Origin: Halarcobacter sp.
GTDB taxonomy: Bacteria; Campylobacterota; Campylobacteria; Campylobacterales; Arcobacteraceae
DNA length: 64,000 nucleotides
Direction of reading: 5' to 3'
Assembly: GCF_963676935.1 (NCBI RefSeq)
Contig: NZ_OY781470.1
Span: forward strand, 2,576,680-2,640,679
How positions within the stretch are numbered: position 1 is the first letter of the stretch; the number at the start of each line of letters is the position of its first letter. A program made the position numbers and the translations under genes. Below are positions 1 through 9,163 of this stretch, piece by piece. The notes under the pieces are model-generated. The model worked only from the letters and a program-made list of their open reading frames with translations. It was not told the origin of the DNA and made no database searches.

Positions 1-1097
1 TAAAATTAGGTTTTGGAAATGCTGAGATGATTATGCAAAATCCTATAGAAAGCCTAAATAACTTAAGTTCAATGAAACCTGAAAGTTTTTTTCTATTTTC
101 ATGTATGGCAAGAAGAAGATATATGCCAAGCTTTATCCAAGTAGAGGTGGAACCCTTTGCAAAAATTGCACCCACTTCTGGTTTTTTTACCTATGCAGAG
201 TTTTATCACAATGGAACTAATAATCTTCTTTTAAATCAAACATTGACAATAGTTGCACTTACAGAAGATTCTTCTGAAAGTGACTTTAAAGAGTTAAATC
301 TAGAACCAAAAGAAAAGAATGAACATGCGAGAACAATAAGAGCTTTAACTCATCTTATACAACAATCAACAAAAGATTATGATAAACAAACTGCAAAATT
401 AAATGAAGAAAAATTATATACCCATAATCTATTAGCTGCACAAAAACAGTTTTTAAGACATACAATTCATGAAACAAACACACCTTTATCTTCTATTATG
501 TGGAATGTTGAACTACATGAAATGGAATTAGGAAAAAGTAGATACTTATCAAACATTGAAGTTGCTATGAAAAATCTTTTTTCAATCTATGATGATTTAA
601 GTTATCTAGTAAAAAGAGATCAAATAAATTATTCTACTCAAAGAATTGATTTAACAGATTACCTTAGAAGTAGAATTGATTTTTTCTTTCAAGTTGCATT
701 AAAAGCAAAATCTAAATTAATATTTGATAGCTCAAATAAATCTCGTTTTATAAATTTTAATGAAACAAAACTTCAAAGAATCATAGACAATAATTTAACA
801 AATGCGATAAAATATACTTTTGAAAACGAAGATATACATATTGTACTTTATGAAGAAAATGATTTTTTTAAACTTCAGTTTACAAGCCATTCAAGTGTAA
901 TTCAAGAACCTCAAAAAATTTTTGAAGAGTATTATAGAGAAGAGAAATTAAAAGAGGGTTTTGGCTTAGGTTTAAATTTAGTAAAAAAAATATGTGATGA
1001 GGAAGATGTAAAAATAAAAGTAGAATCAAACAACTATTTTACAACTTTTTCATATTACTTTAAAAAGGAAGATAAAGATGAAAATTCTATTACTTGA
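1..1097 (+). CDS. FIST-domain sensor histidine kinase, 5' end missing
   Basis: This is the C-terminal part of a sensor histidine kinase. The reading frame is open to the left window edge, so the true start lies outside. The first 80 or so visible residues resemble the end of a FIST_C sensory domain (GFFTYAEFYHNG followed by a TLTIVALT strand). A coiled-coil linker follows, then a dimerisation helix with the phospho-acceptor motif HETNTP (His about residue 148 counted from the Met at 27). An N-box (NNLTNAIKYT) and a G-box (GFGLGLNLV) mark the ATPase domain. FIST domains are thought to bind small ligands, but the ligand is unknown here. The gene overlaps the next response-regulator gene by 20 nt, so the two very probably form a two-component pair. 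Kinase identity is sure; the FIST call is from pattern recognition. Confidence 0.85.
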   Translation, partial: KLGFGNAEMIMQNPIESLNNLSSMKPESFFLFSCMARRRYMPSFIQVEVEPFAKIAPTSGFFTYAEFYHNGTNNLLLNQTLTIVALTEDSSESDFKELNLEPKEKNEHARTIRALTHLIQQSTKDYDKQTAKLNEEKLYTHNLLAAQKQFLRHTIHETNTPLSSIMWNVELHEMELGKSRYLSNIEVAMKNLFSIYDDLSYLVKRDQINYSTQRIDLTDYLRSRIDFFFQVALKAKSKLIFDSSNKSRFINFNETKLQRIIDNNLTNAIKYTFENEDIHIVLYEENDFFKLQFTSHSSVIQEPQKIFEEYYREEKLKEGFGLGLNLVKKICDEEDVKIKVESNNYFTTFSYYFKKEDKDENSIT

Positions 1098-1737
1098 AGA
1101 TGATTTGATGTTAAATGATGCAATAACTCAATATTTAACATCTGTAGGACATCAAATTGTATCATCAAAAGATGGAAAAACTTGCCTTGAAATATTAGAA
1201 AATGAAAAGTTTGATATGTTAATACTAGATATTAATCTTCCAGATATTGATGGTTTTACTATTTTAGAAGAACTTCATAAACAAAAAAGAACAATTCCTA
1301 CTATATTTATCTCTGCACTTTTAGATATTGAAGAGATATCAAGAGCTTTTGATATTGGTTGCCATGATTATTTAAAAAAACCCTTTCATCTAAAAGAATT
1401 AAATCTTCGAATAAATAAGATTTTAAAATCTTCAGTTGTTCCTCAAAATCATAAAAGATTATCAAAATTATATAGTTTTGATCACGATAATATGACACTT
1501 TATTTTAATAATGAACCCCATATTTTACCCAAAAGACAACTTATGATAATCTCTTTATTGTCTAAAAATAGAAGTTTAGTTGTAAATTATGATATGTTTA
1601 GAGAATATGCTTATGATGGAGATGATATAGATACCGCAACTATAAGAGCTGAAGTTAATAGAGTAAAAAAAGTATTAAAAGAGGACTTTATAATAAATAT
1701 CAGAGGAATTGGATATATGGTTGAAAGACCAAATTAA
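1078..1737 (+). CDS. OmpR-family response regulator
   Basis: A 219-residue DNA-binding response regulator. The receiver domain (about residues 1-115) shows the acidic pair E7-D8-D9, the phospho-acceptor Asp51 in LILDINLPD, Ser79 at the switch position and the conserved Lys101 in YLKKPF. The C-terminal half (about 125-217) reads as a winged-helix domain of the OmpR/PhoB type and ends with the usual RGIGYMVE hairpin. It starts inside the 3' end of the FIST kinase gene (20 nt overlap), which indicates translational coupling and a cognate pair. Its stop codon is only 1 nt from the stop of the convergent CHASE kinase gene. Target genes cannot be read from this window. Confidence 0.93.
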   Translation: MKILLLEDDLMLNDAITQYLTSVGHQIVSSKDGKTCLEILENEKFDMLILDINLPDIDGFTILEELHKQKRTIPTIFISALLDIEEISRAFDIGCHDYLKKPFHLKELNLRINKILKSSVVPQNHKRLSKLYSFDHDNMTLYFNNEPHILPKRQLMIISLLSKNRSLVVNYDMFREYAYDGDDIDTATIRAEVNRVKKVLKEDFIINIRGIGYMVERPN

Positions 1738-1738
1738 A

Positions 1739-3694
1739 TTACATCATAGGTAACTCAATAAAAAATTTAGCTCCATTTTTTGTATTTTTAGCATAAATAT
1801 TACCTTTTAGACTTTCATTAATAATTCTATAACTCATATTTAATCCTAAACCTGTTCCTAATGTTTGATGTTTTGTTGTAAAATATGGTTCGAAAATATG
1901 TGGCATATTTTTTTCAGGAATTCCCCCTGCATTATCTTCAACAGCAATGATAATTCTATCATCAATCGAATATAGTTCTAGCTTTATCCATGGATTTATC
2001 GTTTCCTTTTCCAACAAAGCATCTTTTGCATTATTAAAAATATTTAATAAAACTTGCTCTAATTGACCAATAATTAAATTAACTTTTGTTGTTTTTTCAT
2101 AATCAATATTATCAATCAAATCAATACTCTTTTCCTTTAATGTAGCATCAATAATCATTTTAGCAGCAATAATTCTATCTTCTAAATTTGTTTTTTCAAC
2201 ACTTTTTCTAACTCTTAGAAAATCTCTAAAAGTATCAATTGTTTTTGACAAATGAAGTGTATACTCAACTATGTTGCCTAATTTTTTATATAAATTTTCA
2301 TCATCAATAATATTTGCTTTTTTCTCAAATATTAAACCACTTGCTAAGGTACTAATAGCACTTAAAGGTTGTCTCCATTGATGAGCAATATTACCTATCA
2401 TCTCTCCCATTGCTACCATTTTTGCATTTTGAAAATAGTCTACTTGATTCTCTTCAAAAGTTTTTTTCGCTGTTATATCTTGTCTAATAGCTATAAATCC
2501 AACTAAAGAGTTATTTTCATCATATTCTGGTGAAATCATAGAGTAAACCCAAAAACTATGTCCAGATTTTGCTTTATTTTTAAGTTCTCCTGCCCAAGTT
2601 TTCCCAGATTTGATAGTATTCCACATATTTTCATAAAATTGATTTGAATAGTTTGTTTCTTTTAAAATACTATGAGTTTTTCCTATCAATTCATCTTTTG
2701 AATAACCTGTTAATTTACAAAATGCTTCACTAACTTCAGTAATAATCCCTTCACTATCTGTTCTAGAATAAAGAACATAAGTACCTATTAAATCAAGATT
2801 ATTTTGTATTTTTTTTGTTTGTTCTTGAACTTTTTTTTCTAATAAATCATTTAATTTTTCTAATTCTCTTGGTCTATTTAAAATAATAAATAAAAGATAT
2901 CCAAGTAAAAATGAGATTAATATACTAACAAAATATAAAATAAAAACTAAACTGTTAGATAAATAGATTCCAGTATATTGTATATCTAAATACCAAGTAC
3001 CATTTGGAACTTTTAAACTCTTAGTATAAACTTTTTGCTCAGAAGAAAAATTCTTATTTCCATAAAAAATATCCATTTTTTCTGTGTCAGGATGAACTCT
3101 TTTTAGTCTAAAAATATAATTTTTTTCTTTTAATTCATTGATGTTTGTATTTTTAATCAAATCATCCAAAATAATCAAAGCTGACGCAAAACCCCAAAAT
3201 TTATCATTGATATAAATAGGCTTTCTTGCAATAATCCCTACTCCACCTTGTATTAATGTAAAAGGGCCAGCTAAAGTTAATTTATGACTTTTTCTTGTTA
3301 GAAAAGCTTCTTTTTTTCTTGCATCATCTTTAAATAAATCATGTCCAATAGCTTTTTCATTTCCTTCTAATGGATAGATTTTTTTAACTACTGCATCAGG
3401 AGCTAATTGTAGATTACTAACACCTTTTAATTCAGATAAAAGCATTTTAGCAAAAGTATCAAAACTACTCATATTGCCATTTACTATCTTTATATGTTCA
3501 CCTAAAATTGTTGCACTTTTTGTATTTCGAAAAATAGTTCTTTCTAAAACATTTGCTTGAGAATTAAGAACTTCTGTAGATAAATTATCAATACTACTTT
3601 CAATATTGTAATTATTACTTTCTATTAGCTTATGGCTTATATAAATTAGTATGATAGTTACTATTAGAGAAATAATTCTTTCTTTTTTAATCAT
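1739..3694 (-). CDS. CHASE-PAS sensor histidine kinase (HQWRQPL type)
   Basis: A 651-residue membrane sensor kinase. A first membrane segment (about 8-22) and a second (about 247-272) flank a periplasmic region of CHASE type; the string APDAVVKKIYPL and the following AGPFTLIQGG are typical of that domain. A cytoplasmic PAS domain follows (about 300-405, with FCKLTGYSKDELIGK). Next come the phospho-acceptor helix with NIAHQWRQPLSA (His near 440) and a HATPase domain with an N-box (NIFNNAKDALL) and a G-box (GTGLGLNMSY). CHASE domains sense small extracellular molecules; the ligand is not known. No response regulator is in the same operon. The gene converges on the OmpR-type regulator with a 1 nt gap, but that regulator pairs with the FIST kinase. 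Confidence 0.9.
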   Translation of the reverse strand: MIKKERIISLIVTIILIYISHKLIESNNYNIESSIDNLSTEVLNSQANVLERTIFRNTKSATILGEHIKIVNGNMSSFDTFAKMLLSELKGVSNLQLAPDAVVKKIYPLEGNEKAIGHDLFKDDARKKEAFLTRKSHKLTLAGPFTLIQGGVGIIARKPIYINDKFWGFASALIILDDLIKNTNINELKEKNYIFRLKRVHPDTEKMDIFYGNKNFSSEQKVYTKSLKVPNGTWYLDIQYTGIYLSNSLVFILYFVSILISFLLGYLLFIILNRPRELEKLNDLLEKKVQEQTKKIQNNLDLIGTYVLYSRTDSEGIITEVSEAFCKLTGYSKDELIGKTHSILKETNYSNQFYENMWNTIKSGKTWAGELKNKAKSGHSFWVYSMISPEYDENNSLVGFIAIRQDITAKKTFEENQVDYFQNAKMVAMGEMIGNIAHQWRQPLSAISTLASGLIFEKKANIIDDENLYKKLGNIVEYTLHLSKTIDTFRDFLRVRKSVEKTNLEDRIIAAKMIIDATLKEKSIDLIDNIDYEKTTKVNLIIGQLEQVLLNIFNNAKDALLEKETINPWIKLELYSIDDRIIIAVEDNAGGIPEKNMPHIFEPYFTTKHQTLGTGLGLNMSYRIINESLKGNIYAKNTKNGAKFFIELPMM

Positions 3695-3844
3695 AAAAAT
3701 TCCATGCTATCTTATTAATATTTTCATTATATAAAAATTTACTAAAAATACTATTATAAATATAATGTTTTTTATATATTAAGATTTATTGTTTAATATA
3801 ATGATATTTTTGTTAAAATCTATAAAATAGAAAGGGTATTTGTT

Positions 3845-4045
3845 ATGAATCTAATAGTAAACGGTGAAGAGAAAAACTTTAATGAAAACTCTACACTACA
3901 AGAAATTATCTCTATACTTAAAATTGAAGATAAAGTTATGGCAGCAGCTGTAAATATGGAGATTGTTAAAAAAGATGAATGGAATAGTTTTGTTCTTAAT
4001 GAGAATGATAAATTAGAATTATTACAATTTGTAGGTGGTGGTTGA
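3845..4045 (+). CDS. thiS: ThiS sulfur carrier protein
   Basis: A 66-residue ubiquitin-fold sulfur carrier. It ends in the diglycine tail typical of ThiS (QFVGGG); the last Gly is adenylated by ThiF and converted to a thiocarboxylate that donates sulfur for the thiazole ring of thiamine. The N-terminal beta strand (LIVNGEE), the internal AAAVNMEIV and the DKLELLQ strand match ThiS rather than MoaD, which is longer. An AAAGGG ribosome-binding site lies about 8 nt upstream. The next gene, a formate-dehydrogenase-like molybdoenzyme, starts 3 nt after the stop, so they are probably cotranscribed. No thiG, thiF or thiH is visible nearby. Confidence 0.9.
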   Translation: MNLIVNGEEKNFNENSTLQEIISILKIEDKVMAAAVNMEIVKKDEWNSFVLNENDKLELLQFVGGG

Positions 4046-4048
4046 TAA

Positions 4049-6133
4049 ATGATTGCAGATATAAATTCAGTTTGCACATACTGTGGTGTTGGTTGTGATA
4101 TTACAGGACAAGTAAAAGATAATAAAATATTAAAAATCTATGCACAAAATGATGGTTATGTTAGTCAAGGTAAGCTTTGTATTAAAGGAGCAAAAGGTTT
4201 CGGTTTTGTTGATTCTGATGATAGGATAAGAAATAGTAGAGTTAAAAAAAGTTTTATTGAGAAAAACTTAGAAGAGTTACCAAGAGAGTTAAAAGCAAGA
4301 GCAAAAACATTAAAAGAGTTTGATGAAAAGTATTTTGAAACCCCATATGAGTTTACAACATCTCTTGCAGCTTGGAAACTTATGGAGATAAAAGACACCT
4401 ATGGCAGACATAGTTTTTGTGGAATGGGAGGAGCTAGAACTTCATGTGAGAGTTCTTATATGTTCCAAAAATTCATTAGAGAAGGGATGGATTCTCCCCA
4501 TGTAGATTGTTGTGCGAGAGTTTGTCATAGTCCTAGTTTAAAAGGGATGAAACCTCTTATTGGAGAAGGTGCAGCAACAAACCCATTTGACGATATTTAC
4601 AAAACTGAAAATATAATTATTATGGGTTCAAATACTACAGAGGCACATCCTATTGTTGCAAATAGAATAATAAAAGCAGCAAAAGCTAAAACAGCCAATG
4701 TAACAGTAATTGATGTTAGAAATATTCAAATAGGTAAATATGGAAAAGAGTTAGTAATTCCATATGAAGCAAATCTTTTAGTACTTAACATGATGGCATA
4801 TGTAATTCTTTCTGAAAAACTTTATGACAATAACTTTATAGATTCAAGATGTGTAGGTTTTGAAGAGTATAAAAAATCAATTCTAAATGACCCTTATGCA
4901 AATCCTGAATATATGAGAAAAATTAAAGGTTATGAAGATTTAGCAGATTCTATTCCTGAAGTAGCTAGAGAGTATGCCTCAAAACAATCAATGTTTTTTT
5001 GGGGTTTGGGAATAACTGAACATTTAGATGGTTCATATGCTGTAATGGCAATAGTACACCTTGCTTTATTAACAGGAAATATTGGTAAAACAGGAACTGG
5101 TCTTATGCCTTTAAGGGGACAAAATAATGTACAAGGAGCCTGTGATACAGGATGTCTTCCATATTTTGATCCTGATTATGCAAAACCAAAAGAGATTGGA
5201 CTTATGACACCTCAACTTATAGATGAGATGTTAAAGGGTAAAATCAAAGCTATGTATGTGATGGGAGAAGATATTGCCCATATTCATCCAAATCAAAACA
5301 AAGTACACAAAGCTTTAGAAAACCTTGAATTAATTATCTCAAATGAACTTTTTATGAATGAGATTACAAAAAAAGCAGATATTATTTTTGGTGTTAGATC
5401 TGCTTATGAAAAAACTGGTGTTTATGTAAATGCCATGAGAAGACTTCACCTTTCTCAACCTCTTGTGGAAGCAGATATGCCAGATGATTGGGAAGTATTA
5501 AGAGATATAGAAAACAAAATAAAAGGGAATTTTATTTATGAAACTAGTGAAGATGTATGGAATGAAACTAAAGAAAAAGTAAAATCTAGATTTAGTGGTG
5601 CAACATATCATAAACTTTCAAAAAATAGAAATAGAGGTATGCAATGGCCTATTGAAAAAGAGGATACTCCTATTTTACACCTTGAACAATTTAGAACCGA
5701 AGATGGAAAAGGATATTTTCAATACCACCAATATAAATTAAGAGAACAGATTAAAAAACTTGTAAATAATGAAGTTTTTGAGAATAATGAGTTTTATTTA
5801 ACTACTGGAAGAACTATTGTTCACTATAATAATGCTGCCCAAACCATAAGAAGTGAAGCACTAAATTCTAGATATGACAAAGATATTATTTTAGCCTCTA
5901 AAGAGGATGAAGAAAAAATTGGTGCCAATCATATTATAATGAAAACCCAATATGGTGAAACTGCAATTATGCCAATTAAATATACTAAAAATATAAGACC
6001 TGGAACTTTATATACAACTTTTCATCATCCCCAATCAAAAGTTAATTTTATCTTTGGAGATGAAGCAGATGAACTAATTTTAACTGCAAGATTCAAATCA
6101 ATTAGAGTAGAAATTGAGCCGATTAAAGGGTGA
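4049..6133 (+). CDS. Formate dehydrogenase alpha subunit, cysteine type (FdhF-like)
   Basis: A 694-residue molybdopterin oxidoreductase. The N-terminus carries a 4Fe-4S motif: Cys9, Cys12, Cys16 and Cys44. The active-site string DCCARVCHSPS places Cys159 where E. coli FdhF has selenocysteine, followed by the conserved His160, so this is a non-selenium formate dehydrogenase of the FDH-H kind. Further molybdopterin features include GSNTTEAHP, the GLGITEH region, PLRGQNNVQGACD and a C-terminal dinucleotide-binding domain with LTTGR. There is no Tat signal, so the enzyme is likely cytoplasmic. No partner electron-transfer subunits or fdhD are adjacent, so its acceptor is unknown. It follows thiS by 3 nt and overlaps yraN by 20 nt. 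Another substrate within the superfamily cannot be excluded. Confidence 0.85.
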   Translation: MIADINSVCTYCGVGCDITGQVKDNKILKIYAQNDGYVSQGKLCIKGAKGFGFVDSDDRIRNSRVKKSFIEKNLEELPRELKARAKTLKEFDEKYFETPYEFTTSLAAWKLMEIKDTYGRHSFCGMGGARTSCESSYMFQKFIREGMDSPHVDCCARVCHSPSLKGMKPLIGEGAATNPFDDIYKTENIIIMGSNTTEAHPIVANRIIKAAKAKTANVTVIDVRNIQIGKYGKELVIPYEANLLVLNMMAYVILSEKLYDNNFIDSRCVGFEEYKKSILNDPYANPEYMRKIKGYEDLADSIPEVAREYASKQSMFFWGLGITEHLDGSYAVMAIVHLALLTGNIGKTGTGLMPLRGQNNVQGACDTGCLPYFDPDYAKPKEIGLMTPQLIDEMLKGKIKAMYVMGEDIAHIHPNQNKVHKALENLELIISNELFMNEITKKADIIFGVRSAYEKTGVYVNAMRRLHLSQPLVEADMPDDWEVLRDIENKIKGNFIYETSEDVWNETKEKVKSRFSGATYHKLSKNRNRGMQWPIEKEDTPILHLEQFRTEDGKGYFQYHQYKLREQIKKLVNNEVFENNEFYLTTGRTIVHYNNAAQTIRSEALNSRYDKDIILASKEDEEKIGANHIIMKTQYGETAIMPIKYTKNIRPGTLYTTFHHPQSKVNFIFGDEADELILTARFKSIRVEIEPIKG

Positions 6134-6446
6134 TATTGCTGAAGAGAAAGCTTGTGAGTATTTAAACTCTCAAGCTTTTAAAATAGTAGAAAAAAACTTC
6201 TATGCAAAAAAATTAGGAGAGATAGATATTATTGCAACTAAAGATAATATTTATCATTTTATTGAAGTAAAATCCTCAAACTCATATGAAAGTGCCATAA
6301 ACAATATTACAACAAGTAAACTCTCTAAACTAAAAAGAAGTGTTGAGTATTACTTACAAAAAAAAGAGATTAACTCTAGTTTTTGTATAGATGCGATTAT
6401 TGTAGTAGATGAAGATATAGAGTTTTTAGAAAACATTACTTTTTAG
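6114..6446 (+). CDS. YraN family (UPF0102) nuclease-like protein
   Basis: A 110-residue protein of the YraN/UPF0102 family, which has a restriction-endonuclease-like fold and unproven function. It starts with the usual SRLKGDIAEEKACEYL helix and then shows KLGEIDIIA and FIEVKSS, the E...D...ExK residues expected of that fold. The start is TTG at 6114, inside the end of the formate dehydrogenase gene (20 nt overlap). Family alignment supports this start, since the SRxxGxxAE motif follows directly. Its 3' end overlaps the convergent ClC gene by 11 nt. Confidence 0.85.
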   Translation: MSRLKGDIAEEKACEYLNSQAFKIVEKNFYAKKLGEIDIIATKDNIYHFIEVKSSNSYESAINNITTSKLSKLKRSVEYYLQKKEINSSFCIDAIIVVDEDIEFLENITF

Positions 6447-7848
6447 CTTTTTTATTTCTAATTCTTCTTCTTGATTTAACATATATAATTCTTATAACTC
6501 TTCTTATATTCTTAAAAAATCTAGTTGTATACGTAGCCTCTGCATTCTCAATCTCTTCTCCAAGTTTTACATTTATGGCATCTGATTTTTTCATTGATAA
6601 AACCTGTGAAGGGAATACACTTCTATGCCCAGTCATCAAAAATGCAATTATAATTGATAAAGCGGCATAGTGAGCTACGTTTACTCCAAATAGCTCAACT
6701 GCCATAATCATTGCAGCAATTGGTGCACTTGTTGCCCCTGCTAAAACACTAACAAAGCCTAAAGCAGCAAAAAGTGGAATATATCCATCAACTAAACCAC
6801 CAAAAAAGTTACCACTTGTTGCCCCAATGTAAAATACAGGAGTAATAACCCCTCCACTTCCACCAAAACCTAAAGTTAAAGAGGTAAAAATCGTTTTTAG
6901 TATAAATGAATACCAAGGAACATTTTCATGATCTAAAGTACTTGATGATAAAGATTCTTTTATTGTTTCAAATCCTAAACCTAGATATTGATCTCCAACA
7001 ATCAAAGTTAAAATAACAATAACAACCCCACCTAAAAATGCTTTTAAAATATAATGCATTTTCAATGAACTTGCGTAATTATGAATAGCTTTTAAAATAG
7101 TAATAATAAAATCAGCAACTAATCCAAAGAAGATACCAGCTAAAATTACTTTTGCTATAAGTACATAGTTAAAATCAAAAGTTACATAATATGCGATATC
7201 AAAGTATGTATAACTTATCCCAACCATTTTTGCAACAAAAAATGCAGAAAATCCAGCTACAATTGATGGTAATAAAATATCATACATTAAAGCACCAACA
7301 ATAAGTATCTCTACTCCAAAGATAGCTCCAGCTAAAGGTGTTCCAAATACTGAGGCAAAACCGGCACTAATACCACATATTACCATTTTTTTTCTATCTC
7401 TTTTTGAGAATTTAAAAAGAGTTGCTATAGACGAAGCTGCTGCTGCACCAATTTGAGCACCCGGTCCCTCTTTACCAACAGAACCACCTGCAAATATTGT
7501 AATTACTGTAGCAACTAATTTAACAGGGATAACAGATAATTTCATCTCCCCAGAGTTTTTATGTACAGCTTCAATAACTTTTTCAGTTCCATGTCCCTCT
7601 GCTGTTGGTGCAAACTTTTTTACAATAATAACAGTAACAACTAAGGCGAAAGGTAATAAATAATAATAGTCAAAGGGTAAAGTACTTCTAGAATTTTCAC
7701 AATACTCCAAAAACTTTAGAAAAAAAGCAACTATTAAGCCAATTAAAGCTCCAATTGAAGAGGAGATTAATATCCATTTTGTAATTGTTGCAAACATAAC
7801 TGTTTGCTCAGCAATATGCTTACCCATTTTTTTATTATTATTTTCCAT
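6436..7848 (-). CDS. ClC-family chloride channel/exchanger
   Basis: A 470-residue polytopic membrane protein of the ClC family. The anion-pathway motif GSVGKEGP (residues 122-129) keeps the gating glutamate Glu127, which suggests a Cl-/H+ exchanger rather than a passive channel. Other family strings are GHGTEKVIE near 85-93, GISAGFASVFGTPLAGAIFG and GFGGSGGVITPVF. About ten or more membrane helices are visible. The C-terminal tail is strongly basic (KSRRRIRNKKAKK), unusual but plausible for a cytosolic tail following the positive-inside rule. No CBS domains follow. The gene is convergent with yraN. Confidence 0.93.
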   Translation of the reverse strand: MENNNKKMGKHIAEQTVMFATITKWILISSSIGALIGLIVAFFLKFLEYCENSRSTLPFDYYYLLPFALVVTVIIVKKFAPTAEGHGTEKVIEAVHKNSGEMKLSVIPVKLVATVITIFAGGSVGKEGPGAQIGAAAASSIATLFKFSKRDRKKMVICGISAGFASVFGTPLAGAIFGVEILIVGALMYDILLPSIVAGFSAFFVAKMVGISYTYFDIAYYVTFDFNYVLIAKVILAGIFFGLVADFIITILKAIHNYASSLKMHYILKAFLGGVVIVILTLIVGDQYLGLGFETIKESLSSSTLDHENVPWYSFILKTIFTSLTLGFGGSGGVITPVFYIGATSGNFFGGLVDGYIPLFAALGFVSVLAGATSAPIAAMIMAVELFGVNVAHYAALSIIIAFLMTGHRSVFPSQVLSMKKSDAINVKLGEEIENAEATYTTRFFKNIRRVIRIIYVKSRRRIRNKKAKK

Positions 7849-7947
7849 TTTACCACTTGCACTAATTTAGTTTTTATAGTAGAAGAGTAACATAAAAATT
7901 AATAAAAAATGGTGTAAAAATGACTAAATTTTAATAATATTAAAAAT

Positions 7948-8655
7948 TTATTTTACAATATCAAATTTTTCCTCTTTATTTTCTTCAAACTGCTTTAAAT
8001 ATTGCTCTAATGTTTCAAACTCTTCTATAGGCTTAGGATCTATTTTTACAATCTCTGCTAAAGATTTTACACCCATTGATAAAAGATATTGTAAATTACT
8101 ATCAAATGTAGCTTCTTTAATAACTCTAATCTTATCTTTATGTACTTCAAACATATATCCACCATTTGGGATAGGAGTCATAGATAAAACAACTGTATAA
8201 TGATCTTTAATAACAGATTCTTTTGTTGAATACATTAACCCAACATTATAATCCTCTTTTGAAAATCCTCTTATTAGTACAACCAATACTTTTTTCTCTC
8301 CAGATTTTGAAGTATTAAAAATATTTACTAATTCTTTAATTGTGGAATATCCTGGTACTTTTGAGTATAACTTTTGAATAAAATTAATCATACCTGTTTC
8401 TACAAATATTCCTAATATATAAGCAAAAAAAGCTATTAACCCTACTCCTATAAAGGTCCAAAGGATAGGATAATTATCTGGTTCAAATCCTATTAAAGTA
8501 AAAAGATACCCTGTTAAACTATTAAATTTTTCATAAACCCAAAGTATTATTATAGTAATTGCAGCTATGGGAGCCAACCAAAAAAGACCTTTTAATATAA
8601 CTGTAATAATATGATCTTTACCATGTCCAAAAAAATCTTTTATTTTATCTAGCAT
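7948..8655 (-). CDS. DUF502 membrane protein
   Basis: A 235-residue protein of the DUF502 family, whose function is unknown. Two membrane helices are clear (about residues 18-42 and 64-88). They are followed by the conserved KVPGYSTIKELVNIF region and a soluble domain with VLVVLIRGF and SMTPIPNGGYMFEV. The start is ATG with AGGAGC six nt upstream. It lies alone on the minus strand, divergent from dgkA with an 82 nt gap that must hold both promoters. A membrane location is certain; no reaction can be assigned. Confidence 0.85.
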   Translation of the reverse strand: MLDKIKDFFGHGKDHIITVILKGLFWLAPIAAITIIILWVYEKFNSLTGYLFTLIGFEPDNYPILWTFIGVGLIAFFAYILGIFVETGMINFIQKLYSKVPGYSTIKELVNIFNTSKSGEKKVLVVLIRGFSKEDYNVGLMYSTKESVIKDHYTVVLSMTPIPNGGYMFEVHKDKIRVIKEATFDSNLQYLLSMGVKSLAEIVKIDPKPIEEFETLEQYLKQFEENKEEKFDIVK

Positions 8656-8737
8656 TATTGCTCCTAAATTTTGAATATAACCTATTGGTAACTCTTTTTT
8701 ATTAATATATCTAAAATATAATAATTAAAGGGATTAA

Positions 8738-9106
8738 ATGAGAAACCAACCAAAATATCACTTCATAAAGAATACAATATATGCCCTTAAAGGACTAAAA
8801 GATATTATAAAAACTGAAAACTCTTTTAAAATAGAATTATCTCTATTTTTTATCTCTATACCAATATTATTTTTTCTAGATACAACATTAACTAATAAAA
8901 TTTTACTTTTTGCCACTTTAGGTCTTGTTCTTTTAACTGAAGCAATGAATTCTGCAATTGAAAGAGCAGTAGACTTAGTTACCCTAGAGCATCAAAAAAT
9001 GGCAGGAATGGCAAAAGATGCAGGAAGTGCAGCAGTTTTTATCTCCATAATAATTGCTCTTACTACATGGATTTTAATAGTATTAAACAGTTTCAATATA
9101 ATTTGA
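8738..9106 (+). CDS. dgkA: Diacylglycerol kinase DgkA
   Basis: A 122-residue integral membrane kinase that phosphorylates diacylglycerol to phosphatidate, recycling lipid by-products of envelope synthesis. The signature TEAMNSAIERAVDL followed by KDAGSAAVFIS is the DgkA active-site region. Three membrane helices are visible (about 33-48, 53-70 and 96-118). The length matches the E. coli enzyme. The GGGATTAA upstream of ATG serves as a ribosome-binding site. A KefB-like antiporter gene follows after 57 nt but seems to have its own promoter. Confidence 0.93.
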   Translation: MRNQPKYHFIKNTIYALKGLKDIIKTENSFKIELSLFFISIPILFFLDTTLTNKILLFATLGLVLLTEAMNSAIERAVDLVTLEHQKMAGMAKDAGSAAVFISIIIALTTWILIVLNSFNII

Positions 9107-9151
9107 TCTATTTGTATACAAAATCTTAATATAAAATCCAAATTTATTGGA

Positions 9152-9157
9152 TAAAAT
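9152..9157 (+). promoter_or_regulatory. -10 box (TAAAAT) of the KefB-like gene, possibly leaderless
   Basis: TAAAAT followed by ACGAAA and then the ATG at 9164. The six-nt spacing would put transcription start at or next to the start codon. No purine-rich ribosome-binding site precedes the ATG. Confidence 0.4.
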
Positions 9158-9163
9158 ACGAAA

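Noticed and set aside
4049-6133. Selenocysteine-containing formate dehydrogenase
   Set aside because: The active-site codon is an ordinary cysteine codon (ARVCHSPS) with no in-frame TGA.
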